Shown here one piece after another: positions 24,184-34,573 of a DNA stretch of 64,000 nt. Source of the stretch: Emydura subglobosa (Eukaryota > Chordata > Testudines > Chelidae); assembly GCA_007922225.1 (NCBI GenBank), contig ML679966.1, positions 59,416,148 to 59,480,147 on the forward strand, written 5' to 3'. The notes below the pieces were generated by a model. The model was not told the origin of the DNA, ran no database searches, and worked only from the letters and a program-made list of their open reading frames with translations. The position numbers and the translations under genes are program-made. Position 1 is the stretch's first letter. Every line of letters starts with the position of its first letter.

Positions 24184-24699
24184 CTTTGTCTTTTTTGTGT
24201 TATTTAACTGCTATTGTAGGATCCCCATCAACCGTAGTATGCGGACAGGCGTTAAGGTGAAGAACACAATGTTTAAGGCAACATTTCTAGTCCCTTCCTC
24301 ATACTACGAAGGTGGAGCAGTGCAATCCTAAATAGAACTGCTTAGTCACCCAGGGGGTTTCAGTCCAGTGAAAAGCAACCCTATGCCCTGAATCGCCTGT
24401 GTGCAGGTCTGCAGCTACAGCTCCCAGAGTATCTGCACCAGCTGCTTTGCTGTTCACCCATCGCCACAGGACTTGAGAGGGGGGTGAGTAGGTGATGTCA
24501 TGACTAATGTGTGAATTGGATTTAAGTGAGGGAAAGCTGCACAGAGTCACCCTCACTCTCTCGACCAGGTCTTTCTGAATCCAGTGGCATGACAATGTTG
24601 AGCTGTCTGGAGACAAGTCTGGATGCAATTCATAGCCATCAGGTCCTACTGCATCCAAACTGATGCCCTAGGCTGTCCACATAGCTCTTGCCAGAGCCA

Positions 24700-25544
24700 G
24701 GAAGATGAGCATATCTGCTTGGCCACCTGGTCCACCAGAGAGGACCAGAGTGGATACCTATATCTGGGTCCCTCTGGAAAGTCAACAGTTGTAGGTAGCA
24801 CTTCTTACTGTTACTTACAATAGCCAGCATAGCCTGACCTGTCTTGAAAAGTTTGGACCATGCTTCATCTGGAAACTCACCTCAAACCTGTTTGCCAAAG
24901 GGTGGCCTTATCAGGAGCACAAGACTCCAGACGACATAGTTCTGAGAATGTATGTGTCCCAATTAAAAATATAATGACTAACATTTAAAAGCCTTAGCAG
25001 CCATAAGAATTTTATTATTTTGGAGTCACCTTAAAAAACAAAGTTAAATTGTAGTTTCTTCCATGAAATATTACTCTAAAAATGGCATTGTGGAATCCCA
25101 CATTAATGATCTCTAATTTCCCAATCAAATGTGCTCAGTTTTTAAGTGAAAAGGTGATTTTTCTAATTGCCAGTAATAAATATTCTGCAATTCAATTCAG
25201 TATTCAGTAACACTCGTGCATATCCAGGATTATCAACAGGTTTACACGGGGGTAAGTGATACTTAGCAAACAATTTTGTTGATAACATATATGAAGGAAT
25301 AGAAACCAGTTCCTTCCCTATTAGCTGCATTGGCTTTGCAGGGCTAGCTGGTTTAAAAAAAAAATCAGTTAAAAATTTGTATTAATCACTGAAGCAAGCA
25401 GACACTCCAAAATATACATAAGAAGTAAATCTGTTGATTAAGAGGGCTCTTACAATGGAATTGTGCCTTCAGTTCTGCAGAAATTGATTGGGTCACCAGA
25501 AAAATGCCAATACTTCATACCAAAATACATTGGCTTTATCTAAT
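24700..25544 (+). other. SPMIP2 intron, no recognised feature
   Basis: AT-rich intron sequence from about 24,960 onward. The part before that may belong to the LINE or to another old insertion. Confidence 0.3.
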
Positions 25545-25675
25545 CCCTAGTTGTCCTGTCTGTAAAACTGAGATTAATGTTATTTACCTATCTTCATGGG
25601 CTATTTTTGAGGCTCAATTAATATTTGCAAATGCTTTGATATACACAGCTGCAAGTGCAAAAATAATATGTTACT
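25545..25675 (+). repeat. MIR-like SINE 3' fragment
   Basis: The order TGTCTGTAAAACTGAGATTA, CTATTTTTGAGGCTCAATTA and GCAAATGCTTTGATA follows the second half of MIR-type SINEs. The copy is diverged. Confidence 0.55.
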
Positions 25676-26174
25676 GCATATAAAAATCTTATTAAAAATG
25701 ACAGTAGTCACTCATAACACAAGCTTTTATGTCAGATGAAAATAGGCAATGAATTATTCATATATTTCTAAAAATAAAATACCAAAGTTGATTGAAAAAA
25801 AATCACCTTCTCTCTTGTTCAGTAGGAAAGTATTTTTTCCCTCTGCTTTTGCAGTCTGCAGTTTTTAGATTCTACATACAGACTTCCATTTCTTGAGTGT
25901 CTGGGATCTCCCCTCCACAGTGCTATTGTTCTATTCCCAGAGGTATCTCCATTTCCCATATATTAGATTTGCATTCTCTTCTCCAGATTTCCAACATGTC
26001 ATTTTTCATCACTTATGCTTTCATTCTGTATAGTTTTCAAAATGTTTCCTAGAGTTTTCTGCTGAAGGCGTTTCAGCCTTAAATCAGAAGTGGATTTATT
26101 GCACAACTCAATCCACAACCTAATATTAAATAGAACAGTTCAAGTCTCTGCCCTTTCTCTCTTGTATGCATATC

Positions 26175-26275
26175 GGTCCCAGGATATTAGAGACACAAGG
26201 TGGATGAGGTAATATCTTTTATTGGAGCAACTTCTGTTGGTGAATGAGGCAAGCTTTTAAGCTTACCCAGAGCTC
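26175..26275 (+). repeat. Dispersed repeat (AGAAGTTGGTCCAAT family), forward copy
   Basis: Contains GGATATTAGAGACACAAGG, GATGAGGTAATATCTTTTAT and TGGAGCAACTTCTGTTGGTG, then AGCTTACCCAGAGCTCTTAG. It is the same family as the reverse copy at 14,770-14,893. Confidence 0.65.
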
Positions 26276-26404
26276 TTAGTTAATGAGAGAAAAGAATTTT
26301 GTAGATTTCCTAAGATGTCCAAGTAAAGGGAGGGATTCTCATCAGCATTGACTGGGTGGGAATGTAACATTAGTATAATATTCATTCCTTCTTTCTTTGC
26401 ATTA

Positions 26405-26475
26405 GTGATAGGTGATTATTTCTTTCTAAATTAAAAATAGGTGATAGGTGATTATTTCTTTCTAAATTAAAAATG
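26405..26475. repeat. Tandem duplication, 36-bp unit, two copies
   Basis: The unit beginning GTGATAGGTGATTATTTC at 26,405 is repeated exactly from 26,441 for 34 bases. The identity implies a recent slippage or duplication. Confidence 0.95.
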
Positions 26476-27224
26476 TATTTATCATCATCATAGGTAGTGC
26501 AGGTAGTGCTATCTACAGGTAAGGATTCCAAACATTTTCCATTTTAAGGCTCTGTTTTCAGTTCTTATAAATTTGCTGAACTTAAATCTTTCAGGTTGAA
26601 ATTTTCAATGCCAGGTATCTGCCTCAAACTGTTTTTTTAAGTTTCAGCTAAAATAGTTCTGATGTTTCTCAGACCAAGGTTAGGGGAAGAATATTTTTAC
26701 CCACATTAAAAAGAATTAACAGCTTTACTGAGAAGCTCTAGCAGCTCCATGCTTTAGAGGTGGGACTTGAAATTTGGCAAGGAGTAGCGCTGGTTTCCAG
26801 AATGTGCTTTTTGCAGTTCCTGGGAAAGTCTGCCTCAAAATTTGACCAAGTTATAAACCTTTGAAAAATCTCCATTTGTACATGCTCACTAGAAACTTGT
26901 TACAGTTTGGCAACTAAAGTATCTGAAGATTCCATATGCACTGAGCATGCTCCATTCCCTCACAGCTCCTACATGTCAACCAGACTGCACATGCACCATT
27001 AGCACAGAACAACTCAGCATACTCCAGCCCAGGGCTGCAGGACTGAGGTGAACTTTCCCTGCAATTGCTCTTCCTGTCTGTTGGGTGCTACTGGGTACTG
27101 TAATTGAGAGCAGGGAGACTCTGTCTTGTGTGCTCAATGCTCCCTCTGCTTCTTGACTAGAATGCAGAGAGGACTGTAGAAGGGGAAGAACAAGAACGTG
27201 AAAGAGACACAAGGCAGGGAGCCA

Positions 27225-27545
27225 AGCGCAGGAGCTTGAGGAAATGGGGAGGCAGGCTTGAAGTTAGGAGTATAAGTGGAGGGACTGGGCAGGACAGAGG
27301 CGGGCAGAAGATGGGGGGGATAGGAACAATGTGTGAGGGGGAAGCCATGGAAGGATGGAGGATAGGAGCAAGGATGCGACAAAGTCAGGATTTGGGAGAG
27401 GGGAAAATAGGTAGGAGCCAGGGAGTATACCACCAAGGGAGGGGACAAGGGCAGGAGCTAGAGGCAGGAGGCAAAGCAGAGAAAAGGAGAAGAAAGGGAC
27501 AGGGAGAGGCTGGGGGGCGTAAGGGCAGAAGAGTCTGTAACAAGT
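27225..27545. repeat. Purine-rich (G/A) tract
   Basis: More than 300 bases on the plus strand are dominated by G and A (GAGGAAATGGGGAGGCAGG and similar), with very few pyrimidines. Open frames on both strands arise from the lack of stop codons in such sequence and are not genes. It lies just before the left end of the DIRS-like element. Confidence 0.7.
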
Positions 27546-27909
27546 AGAGTACACTCCCCTCAGAACCTTGAAATGAACCTCTTATTCCAGAGTCTCAATA
27601 TTTCTTTGACATCTAGAAAATAGGGGGAAGCCCACTGCAAAGTGTGTGTCTCCATCCCCCTCACATCCTAATTCTGCCTGCTTGATTTGGCAAAAAGAGA
27701 TTAATTACTGTAACTGGAGGTTCTTTGAGATTTGGATTCCAAACATGGGTGCGCATGTGCGCCGGAGCCAAAACTGTTCGTAGTATTGTCCACTAACTTG
27801 CGTGTTTGTTGGCCATGTGGTATGTCTGAGGCCTTAAGAGGCTTCACGGGTCAACACCGGGTTCCTCTTACCACCAAGCAAGAGAGCACGCAGCAGAGGG
27901 GATGGAGTG

Positions 27910-28012
27910 TGGATATTGGAATCCAAAATAGGGACCACACATCTCAAAGAGCCTCCAGTTACACTAGTAACCTCCTTTTCTTTTTCAAGTGATGGTCCCT
28001 ATACTGATTCCA
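27910..28012. repeat. Internal complementary region of the DIRS-like element
   Basis: The left half at 27,941-27,962 is the reverse complement of the outer left end at 27,710-27,731 with one mismatch in 22. The right half from about 27,985 (CAAGTGATGGTCCCTATAC, GATTCCAGGC) matches the reverse complement of the outer right end at 30,975-31,003 (CGAGTGATGATC, GGATTCCAGGC) with several differences. The two halves are joined by about 20 bases. A sequence complementary to both termini side by side is the expected internal complementary region, used as a splint when the linear copy is circularised. Confidence 0.65.
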
Positions 28013-28078
28013 GGCCTAGATGCATAGGGAGCACTGCTCAGCGTGGAGGTGGGTGCGGGGACTCACAGGAAGTCACAG

Positions 28079-28531
28079 TCAGCAGGACGGTGCAGCCCTT
28101 GCATCCACCGCCGTTGTTGGAGTGATAGCATAGTGAGCAGTAAAGGTGTGGATGGAGGACCACATGGCTGCTCTACAAATGTTCTGCCATAAGACGTCTG
28201 TGAGAAAGGTTGATATGGTGGTATGCACCCTTGTGAAGTGGACCATGACTCCAGGGAGAGGAGAAATGTGAAAGAGGGCATAGCATTCCTCAATGCAACG
28301 GGAGTTCCATTTAGAGAGGTGTTGTGAGGAGAAGGTACAGTCCGGGCAGCGCTCTGCAATGGCAAGAAAGAGTCTGGGTGAGGCCCAGAAGGCACAGGTG
28401 TGTTGGAGAAAAAGAGCCAATGCATGGCGAACATTGAGAGAATGCAACATGCGTGGCCTGGGAGAGGTGTGCGTTTTGGGGTAGAAAATTGGAAGGTGGA
28501 TAGATGGGTTGAAGTGAAGTGGAGAGGTCAT
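28079..28531 (-). pseudogene. DIRS-like tyrosine recombinase, open frame of 150 codons
   Basis: The frame contains LNVRHALALFLQHT, then VHFTRVHTTISTFLTDVL, then ICRAAMWSSIHTFTAHY. Counting from the Met at 28,531, candidate catalytic residues are Arg35, His98 and Arg101 (H-F-T-R), His128 and the nucleophile Tyr134. This is the R..HxxR..H..Y signature of tyrosine recombinases, in the form typical of DIRS elements (known family pattern). In such elements it integrates a circular DNA copy without target-site duplication. The N-terminal half of the enzyme is truncated or lost, because the frame starts close to the first Arg. It is probably non-functional. Confidence 0.7.
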
Positions 28532-28771
28532 CTAGAGAAGAAACTTGAGGTGCAGTTGCAGGGAGACTTTGTCTTTGTCGAAGAAAGTAAAGGGTGGGTC
28601 GAGGAGATAGAGGTGGTAGCAGCAGAATAATGAGGTTGTTGGGTGTATGGGTAATGATGAGACAGCTCTTGTGGGCATTAAGAGTAGGACTGGTAGGCAG
28701 TGCAGGGATGGGTGCAGAAAAATGACCACTGCAGCCTGCGGGTCGGAGATGGGATGTAGATACTGAGCGAT

Positions 28772-30660
28772 CAGAGAGTGGCATGGGAATCCTTGAGAGA
28801 GTGGAGAGATTTGTCCATTTTGTCACTAAAAAGTTTGTGATGTTCATAAGGGAGGTCCTCTAGAGTGGTCTGGAGCTCCTTAGGGAAGCCGGAGGATTGG
28901 ACCCAGGAATCCCAGTAGAGCACACACCAGGCACACCAGAGAGTGAGATGCGGGGTCATTGACATTGACCACAGCTTGGAGGGCAACGTTGGCAACCAGC
29001 TTTCCCTCGTCCAGCAGTGCCTGGAAATCATGCTGCTTCTCAGTCAAGAGGAAGACCTGGAACTATGCTAACTTGGAGCATGAGAGAAAGTCTTATTTCG
29101 CCAGAAGGGCCTGGTAGTTGACAATATGGAACTGGAGGCCCACGGATGTGTAAACCTTGTGCCCCAGAAGGTCCAGGTTTTTGGCCATCTGGTTCTGGAG
29201 GGGTGGCCTTGAAGTGTTGCTGTCAGGCACATTTGGTCACTGTGTGGACCATGAGCGAACTGGGGGGTGAATGGGTAAACAGGAAGTCCATACCCTTAGA
29301 TGGAACGAAGTAGTGACATTTGGCGTGCTTTGTTGTAGTGGCACAGGAAGACAGAGCATGCCAGACTGATTGAGCCAGTTGGAGGATAGCCTCGTGAATA
29401 GGAGGACAGTGTGAGAGGGACCAGGTGGTTGCAGGATATCCAGGAACTGGTTTTGTGGGTCCTGGATATCTTCCACCAGGAGATTGAAAACTGGAGCCAT
29501 GAGCTGAAGCAGGTCATGATACTGGCTATGGTTATCTGGAGGGGAAAGAGAAGGCAGAACGAGTGCTTTATCTGGAGACGAGGAGACTCCAGTGAGAATG
29601 GCAGTGTTGGTGGTGCGGCAACATCCTGAGGTTCACAGTAAATGGAGGATTGGATGCTGTGGGCAGGGGATGACCGTTCGTGCGATAGTGGTGGTACCCT
29701 GTGGTCCTGGTAGGGTCCCAAGTGGGCCGATAGGGCCAGGCGTATGGGTCACTGTGCCCTCAGCAGAAGGGCCATACACTGGTGGGTAGGGCGATTGTCA
29801 CGAAGATCTGGGCTGTAGGATCACACAGGGGAGAAGGAGGGGCTGGCTCAGAAGACCACTCAGCCATGGATGGGATCTGGCAAAGGCAGGACCAGCGGTG
29901 CAAGGTGGACGGAACAGGGAGCTGCTCGAACAGGAAAGGTTCATCCACTGGATATGGGAACCACTAGATGGCCAGGGAACAGGGCGCTGAGTGGACCCAG
30001 CGTATGGCAGCATCGGCTCAGCCGTGGACAGCAGCGGAGACAGGCAGCTTAGTGTGCAGAGGACCGGGTGTGAGAGTCCGGAGGGGTCTGGTGGCATCAA
30101 TGGTGCCGGAGGTGAAATCAGCAGATTGGTGGCTGTGGCTGGAGGCAATCCTGGCGGTTCGTGGTGGTGCTTGGAATTATGCTCCATGAGAGGCTTCTTA
30201 GGAAGTGGAGCAGCCATGTCGATATGTGACTTCTCACCTGATCTATTGTGGCTCAGAGAGGCAATGCTGCATTTTGAGGCATTCCCTACTGGGGATCCAT
30301 CCTTTTGCCCACATCCGTGCTTCTTACGCTGACAGTGGGGCTTTGAAGGTTGAGGCGGTACCACGGGTGCTGGCACATGGGAAGGAACCAGGGGAATACT
30401 CACTGGCGGGGACAGGCGCCACTCTGGCGGATCCATCAGTCCTGAATCCGGTTGTGCACATGGGCACATAGCTTCTTCCATCAGATGCTTGCAGAGGCGA
30501 AGTTCTCTAGCTTCCTGAGTCCAAGACAGGAACGGACAACAGATGGAACAGTGGGAGACGACATGTGCTTCACGGAGGCAATAGAGACAATGTTAGTGCT
30601 CATCGATCATAGAGAAGGAGCCCAGGCACAAAGCACAGTTTTTGAAGCCGGCTCACCATA
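28772..30660 (-). pseudogene. DIRS-like gag protein relic
   Basis: The N-terminal part at about 30,655-30,480 has a Cys/His pattern (CALCLGSF, then HCLYCLREAHVVSHCSICC) like the zinc-binding start of DIRS gag. It contains one in-frame TAA at 30,595-30,593. It runs on without shift into the Pro/Ser-rich open frame at 30,481-29,798. The C-terminal part at 29,031-28,772 shows SSGFPKELQTTLEDLPYE and FSDKMDKSLHSLKDSHATL. This is the segment also found in the LAP2alpha C-terminal domain, which is thought to derive from DIRS gag. Frameshifts lie between the parts. Function is lost; in intact elements the protein packages the RNA. Confidence 0.65.
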
Positions 30661-31084
30661 GCATAGTCCCCAGGAAGTGGGTGCCCTGTGAAAGGAAGAA
30701 GTCCAACTAACTAACTAATGGTGCTAATTATATATAACTAGAAAAAATATGTACAATAGAGTAGGAAAAAAGAAACGAAGAAAGAGGGCACTAAGGAACA
30801 GGGGTCCCAACTCTGGCCATGCGGTGGTAGGAGGGAACTGGAGTGGCATTGACTCGCACAGCCTTTAAAGCTTTGTACACACCATGTGGCCAATGCATGA
30901 CATATGTGCAGGTCAACGGACATTACTACAAATTGTTCCAGCTCCGGTGCATGGTGCAAGTGCGCACCCATGCCTGGAATCCATATACGATCATCACTCG
31001 AAGAAGAACTTTAGAGTTCTTTTAACAGTTTTTGGATGTAATTTAAACATTTAAATTCAAGTGGTATCTAAAAGCCACAACCTG

Positions 31085-31165
31085 ATTGGGCCCCTGGGTG
31101 CTAGGCACTGTACAAAACATATAATGGTAGCCCCTGATCTTGAGTTTACAGTCTAAAAATTCTAA
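31085..31165 (-). repeat. SINE/LINE tail family copy
   Basis: GGTGCTAGGCACTGTACAAAA followed by GAGTTTACAGTCTAA is the same module as at 5,395-5,480 and 33,300-33,370. Confidence 0.55.
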
Positions 31166-31895
31166 CTTGAGATGTTCCTTCTATGGACAGATTGATTTGT
31201 GAATATGAATTGTTTATCCAATTAGGTACGGGTGTCTGTGTGTGAGAGCATGCCAGTTTTAAACACTGGGATTGTCTGTACAATGTGGAAAGTAATAATC
31301 ACTAGTACTATGTACAGTGAAGGCAATCTTGAAACAGAATTAGTGCTGTAAATGGCAACATTTTAAAGTAAAATGAATTACCATGGCTATACTTCTGACA
31401 TCTATACAAATAATGAGTTTTCAAGTGGCATATGACACATCCAGATTGGTTCAGTAGGAAAACAGGTTTTGGGTTTTTTGTTTTTGTGGATAAGGATAAC
31501 CAGATGGACAAGGATTGTGTAAGTATTGGCAAGTTAATGATGTTGAAAGGGTGACACAATGTGTTAAATGAAAGTTGGATCCTCAGCTTTTCATCAACAT
31601 TAAATTAAAATTGCAATCTGAACATGCCACTATATTTTGTAAGTTCAGCAGCCTAAAAAGAGGAGAGAACATGAGCAGCAGAGACTTCTGTTTTCCCTTT
31701 TGTGAATAGAATGTGTGCATAATGTACATAAAAAAAAGAAATCAACATCAAGAGCCTGATTTCTGAAACTTTAGGCATGTAAATGCACATAGAAAAATGA
31801 TCTCATTTGCATGCTTAATTTACAAGCATATGGTAATGTGTAAGCATGGTAATTGTGCATGCAAGTTGGACATACTTTTTTCTATATACTTTGCC
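31166..31895 (+). other. SPMIP2 intron, no recognised feature
   Basis: AT-rich sequence with nothing recognised. Confidence 0.3.
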
Positions 31896-31896
31896 A

Positions 31897-32216
31897 TGAT
31901 TAAGGTTAAGAGTCTGTCATGGCTATTTTTAGTCAAAGTCAGGGACAGATTGTGAGTAATCAACAAAAATTCACAGAAGCCACAACTTGTCCCTGAGTGT
32001 TATTAAAAATACACCAGCGGGGGGAGGGGGAAGAGGGGGGGGGGGGAAACAGAGCTGCCAGGGCTTACAGCTGCTCCAGCCCACCAATCAACTGTTTGGC
32101 AGCCAATCAGCGGTTTGGTGGCAGCCCTGAGGCTGACAGCTGCTCCAGCCCTGCCCCAGAAGTCCTGGAAAGTCATAGAATCTGTGACCTCCATGACCAA
32201 ATCATATCCTTAGCCA
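31897..32216. mobile_element. Non-autonomous DNA transposon with imperfect inverted ends
   Basis: The left end (GATTAAGGTTAAGAGTCTG, TCATGGCTA) and the right end (CTCCATGACCAAATCATATC, CTTAGCC) are approximate reverse complements. The interior is GC-rich with a poly-G run at 32,019-32,047 and two copies of CAGCTGCTCCAGCCC, about 70 bases apart. No coding sequence is present. I recall the family from turtle genomes but did not check it. Confidence 0.55.
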
Positions 32217-32440
32217 GGATTAACTCCCTCAAAGTCAAGCTCCTCACTTCCCATGATGGGGAATAGAAAAATTGAGATGGCTTATTTCTAAGCTGAAGAT
32301 ATACAATGCTTTGGTGCTCATGGCCCCTCTCTGTCAAAATTGAAAAGAAGGTGGGTACCATTCAGATAAAGTGGCTCCACATGATCAGAATCATCAAATG
32401 GTATAAATTAGAAGTTGAATGAAGAGCTCTCTTTTCTGAG

Positions 32441-32734
32441 TTGAAGAGGTCCCAAACGGTTGCCCAATATTTTCTAAGGTGGCATAGTCATCTGCTCCAA
32501 ATGCCTTCCAATTTCCCTGCAACAACCATCTTCAACTCTGATCCAGTGAAAGCAAGATGGAAAAGATCCCATGAAAGACCTAAAACACTATGGCTGTTTG
32601 GCATGGACAGACTCCTGTCCTTCACAGGACTTTCACCCTGTAATGCACCAGGTTTGGCTCAGGACAGAACATTGTGGAGGCACATAATGTGTTCAGCGGC
32701 CTTTCCACTGTTCAACCAGCAGCATGAAGACTAG
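32441..32734 (+). pseudogene. LINE reverse transcriptase C-terminal fragment
   Basis: A plus-strand frame includes LLQMPSNFPATTIFNSDP, ARWKRSHERPKTLW and GLAQDRTLWRHIM. The order RW-R-RP-W followed by L-P-A-LAQDR-LWR is the typical end of RTE-like non-LTR polyproteins. It is short and isolated, so a 5'-truncated copy is most likely. Its orientation is opposite to the LINE at 21-24 kb. Confidence 0.5.
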
Positions 32735-33079
32735 CCTTATTTCTGTCTTGGGAGAGAAATAATTTGACCAGATACTTAGACTATTAAACTCTGCATTTAG
32801 CTTATCTGCAAGCATGTTTGAACAGGTACGTTAGATGGCAAAAGCACAGCGCCATCTCATGACAGATGTGCTACACTTCTCTTAGAGCTCCAACATTCAG
32901 CTCGGTATTCAAATTCAGTTTCTAGCCAGACTAAAGATTCTGAAATTGCTTCAAGAACCTTATATTATGTACTGCAACTCTTCATATATATTAAATTTGC
33001 TGTCTATATATCCAGATTTGTCAGCCAAATACACAACCCTCTAATTCATATGTCAATCAGTACTATCCTTGGCTTGGAA

Positions 33080-33132
33080 TCTCTGAGCCAAATTCATTCT
33101 GGTGTAACTCCAAGGGTTTTAGTGGAGTTACA
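33080..33132. repeat. Short palindromic MITE copy
   Basis: GAGCCAAATTCATTCTGGTG and TAACTCCAAGGGTTTTAGTG, then GAGTTACACTCAGAG, form a small imperfect palindrome. It is the clearest core of the family seen also at 7,535, 8,135, 16,105 and 18,840. Confidence 0.55.
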
Positions 33133-33284
33133 CTCAGAGTAAGCTTTTGATGTCTGCATCTGTGACTTATTTTTTGACTTTTGATTTCACAGGACCCCCA
33201 CATAGCATGTTTCCTTTTGAGACAATTGAGAATTGCATTAATCAGAGAAAATGTGGTAACAATTGTCAAAATTCACTCATTATT

Positions 33285-33450
33285 GTATCTGCAGCCTCCC
33301 AAAAGTATGCTGGATGCTTTACAGAACACAGACAGGTGCCTTGCCTTGAAGAGCTTACAATCTAATTTTAGACATGTCAAGCTCAGCAAGAGTAAGAACA
33401 CTCGGAAGGAAAGGAAAGACAAGGATTATAGCCAATAAGATCACAGTGAC
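33285..33450 (-). repeat. SINE/LINE tail family copy, longer
   Basis: GATGCTTTACAGAACACAG and GCCTTGAAGAGCTTACAAT, then TAATTTTAGACATG, extend the module at 5,395 and 31,085 by about 80 bases. Confidence 0.5.
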
Positions 33451-34573
33451 TTATTTTACACATGTCCACATCTTGATGTCTTCATCCTTATAATTATTGT
33501 TGACTACTTTCAATGGAATATTTCTGCAATGCCTATATAAACCGCACTCAGCATAATCAGTAGTGGTTAACCCCTTCTATAGGGATTCACCTTATCCTTT
33601 CAAATAGCACTTGATGTTTATGTATTAGCTACTTTTAACACAATAGACCCACTCCATTTAAATAGGCAATATTTGTAGTGGACTGCATATCTGTAAGGAC
33701 TCAGCGAGGCATCTAGTTCCACGTGACTGTAGGAAACAAAGAAGCATTCAGGAAAGTTAATAGAAAGCTAATATATATGAAATATTTCAGAATAGGTCAA
33801 TATTTTCTGACTAATGAGAGATTTCAGTCAGAAGACCTTGGCACTGAAGTAGCTTTTGGAGGCTTCTGCCAAAGAGTAAGAAAACAGGATTTGCTTAGCG
33901 TGTACTGCTTCTGAGTAATCAGAAGCCCAGCTGGAACCCATAAGCAGATATCAGCTTTGTGCTCGTGATGTCACTGTGTCACTGGGAACATTTTTCACAT
34001 TCTAGGACAGCATGGATGCAGTCTGTTAGCCTAGGGAGTTTATTAAACAGTCAAACTACAGATGGTGAAGCCTTCCATTTTGCTAGGATGATCACATATT
34101 TAACAAGCCTTTCAAAGGCCGTGGGTGTGGGTTTAGATTTTTTTTTTTTTAAAGTATCATTAATGCCAACCAACACCAGATAAACCTGAGTGTGTCAGAG
34201 CAAATTACATCTAACTGGAATCATACACCATCCATGGCTGTTTCTTCCTGCTTCCTCTCCCACAGAGGTGACAGATTCTTTCTGGAGAACATATTTCTTA
34301 GTTGTAAATATTACTAACTGGAATGTCAAGAATTCTGTGTAACAGACTTAGTACTTAAGCAGCATTTTAACCAAAGGAACTATAATTTATTTCAGCGGTA
34401 GCAGCTCTTAGGAATAACATGATTTTGGATACTAGTGGAGGCAGTCTCCCAATAATGTAAAAAGAGAGATGAGCCAGCCCTATGGTATCATATTACAGCT
34501 GTAGCCTAATGGGAGGTACAGTGAACTATATGCCCAAAGACCAAGTTTTCATATTACACCTTGGGGGTGCAGG
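33451..34573 (+). other. SPMIP2 intron, no confident feature
   Basis: No repeat family was recognised. A T run lies at 34,138-34,151. Confidence 0.3.

Larger units (their letters stand above)
27710..31015 (-). mobile_element. DIRS-like tyrosine-recombinase retrotransposon, internally deleted
   Basis: The unit is about 3.3 kb and is read on the minus strand. It has inverted termini: the left end at 27,710-27,780 and the reverse complement of the right end at 30,930-31,015 share GGATTCCA, CATGGGTGCGCA and CACCGGAGC/CGCCGGAGC blocks. Between them, in minus-strand order, are a gag-type protein, a tyrosine recombinase domain, and an internal region complementary to both ends. This order is the known DIRS architecture. 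The reverse transcriptase and RNase H that normally sit between gag and the recombinase are missing. Boundaries are approximate. An alternative reading is two fold-back repeats flanking unrelated sequence, but the two protein domains argue against it. Confidence 0.7.

Noticed and set aside
27134..27554. Overlapping open frames on both strands
   Set aside because: They arise from a purine-rich tract that lacks stop codons; no domain is visible.
29798..30481. 227-codon Pro/Ser-rich frame on the minus strand as a host gene
   Set aside because: It continues in frame from a gag-type Cys/His segment with a stop at 30,593-30,595, and lies inside the DIRS-like element.
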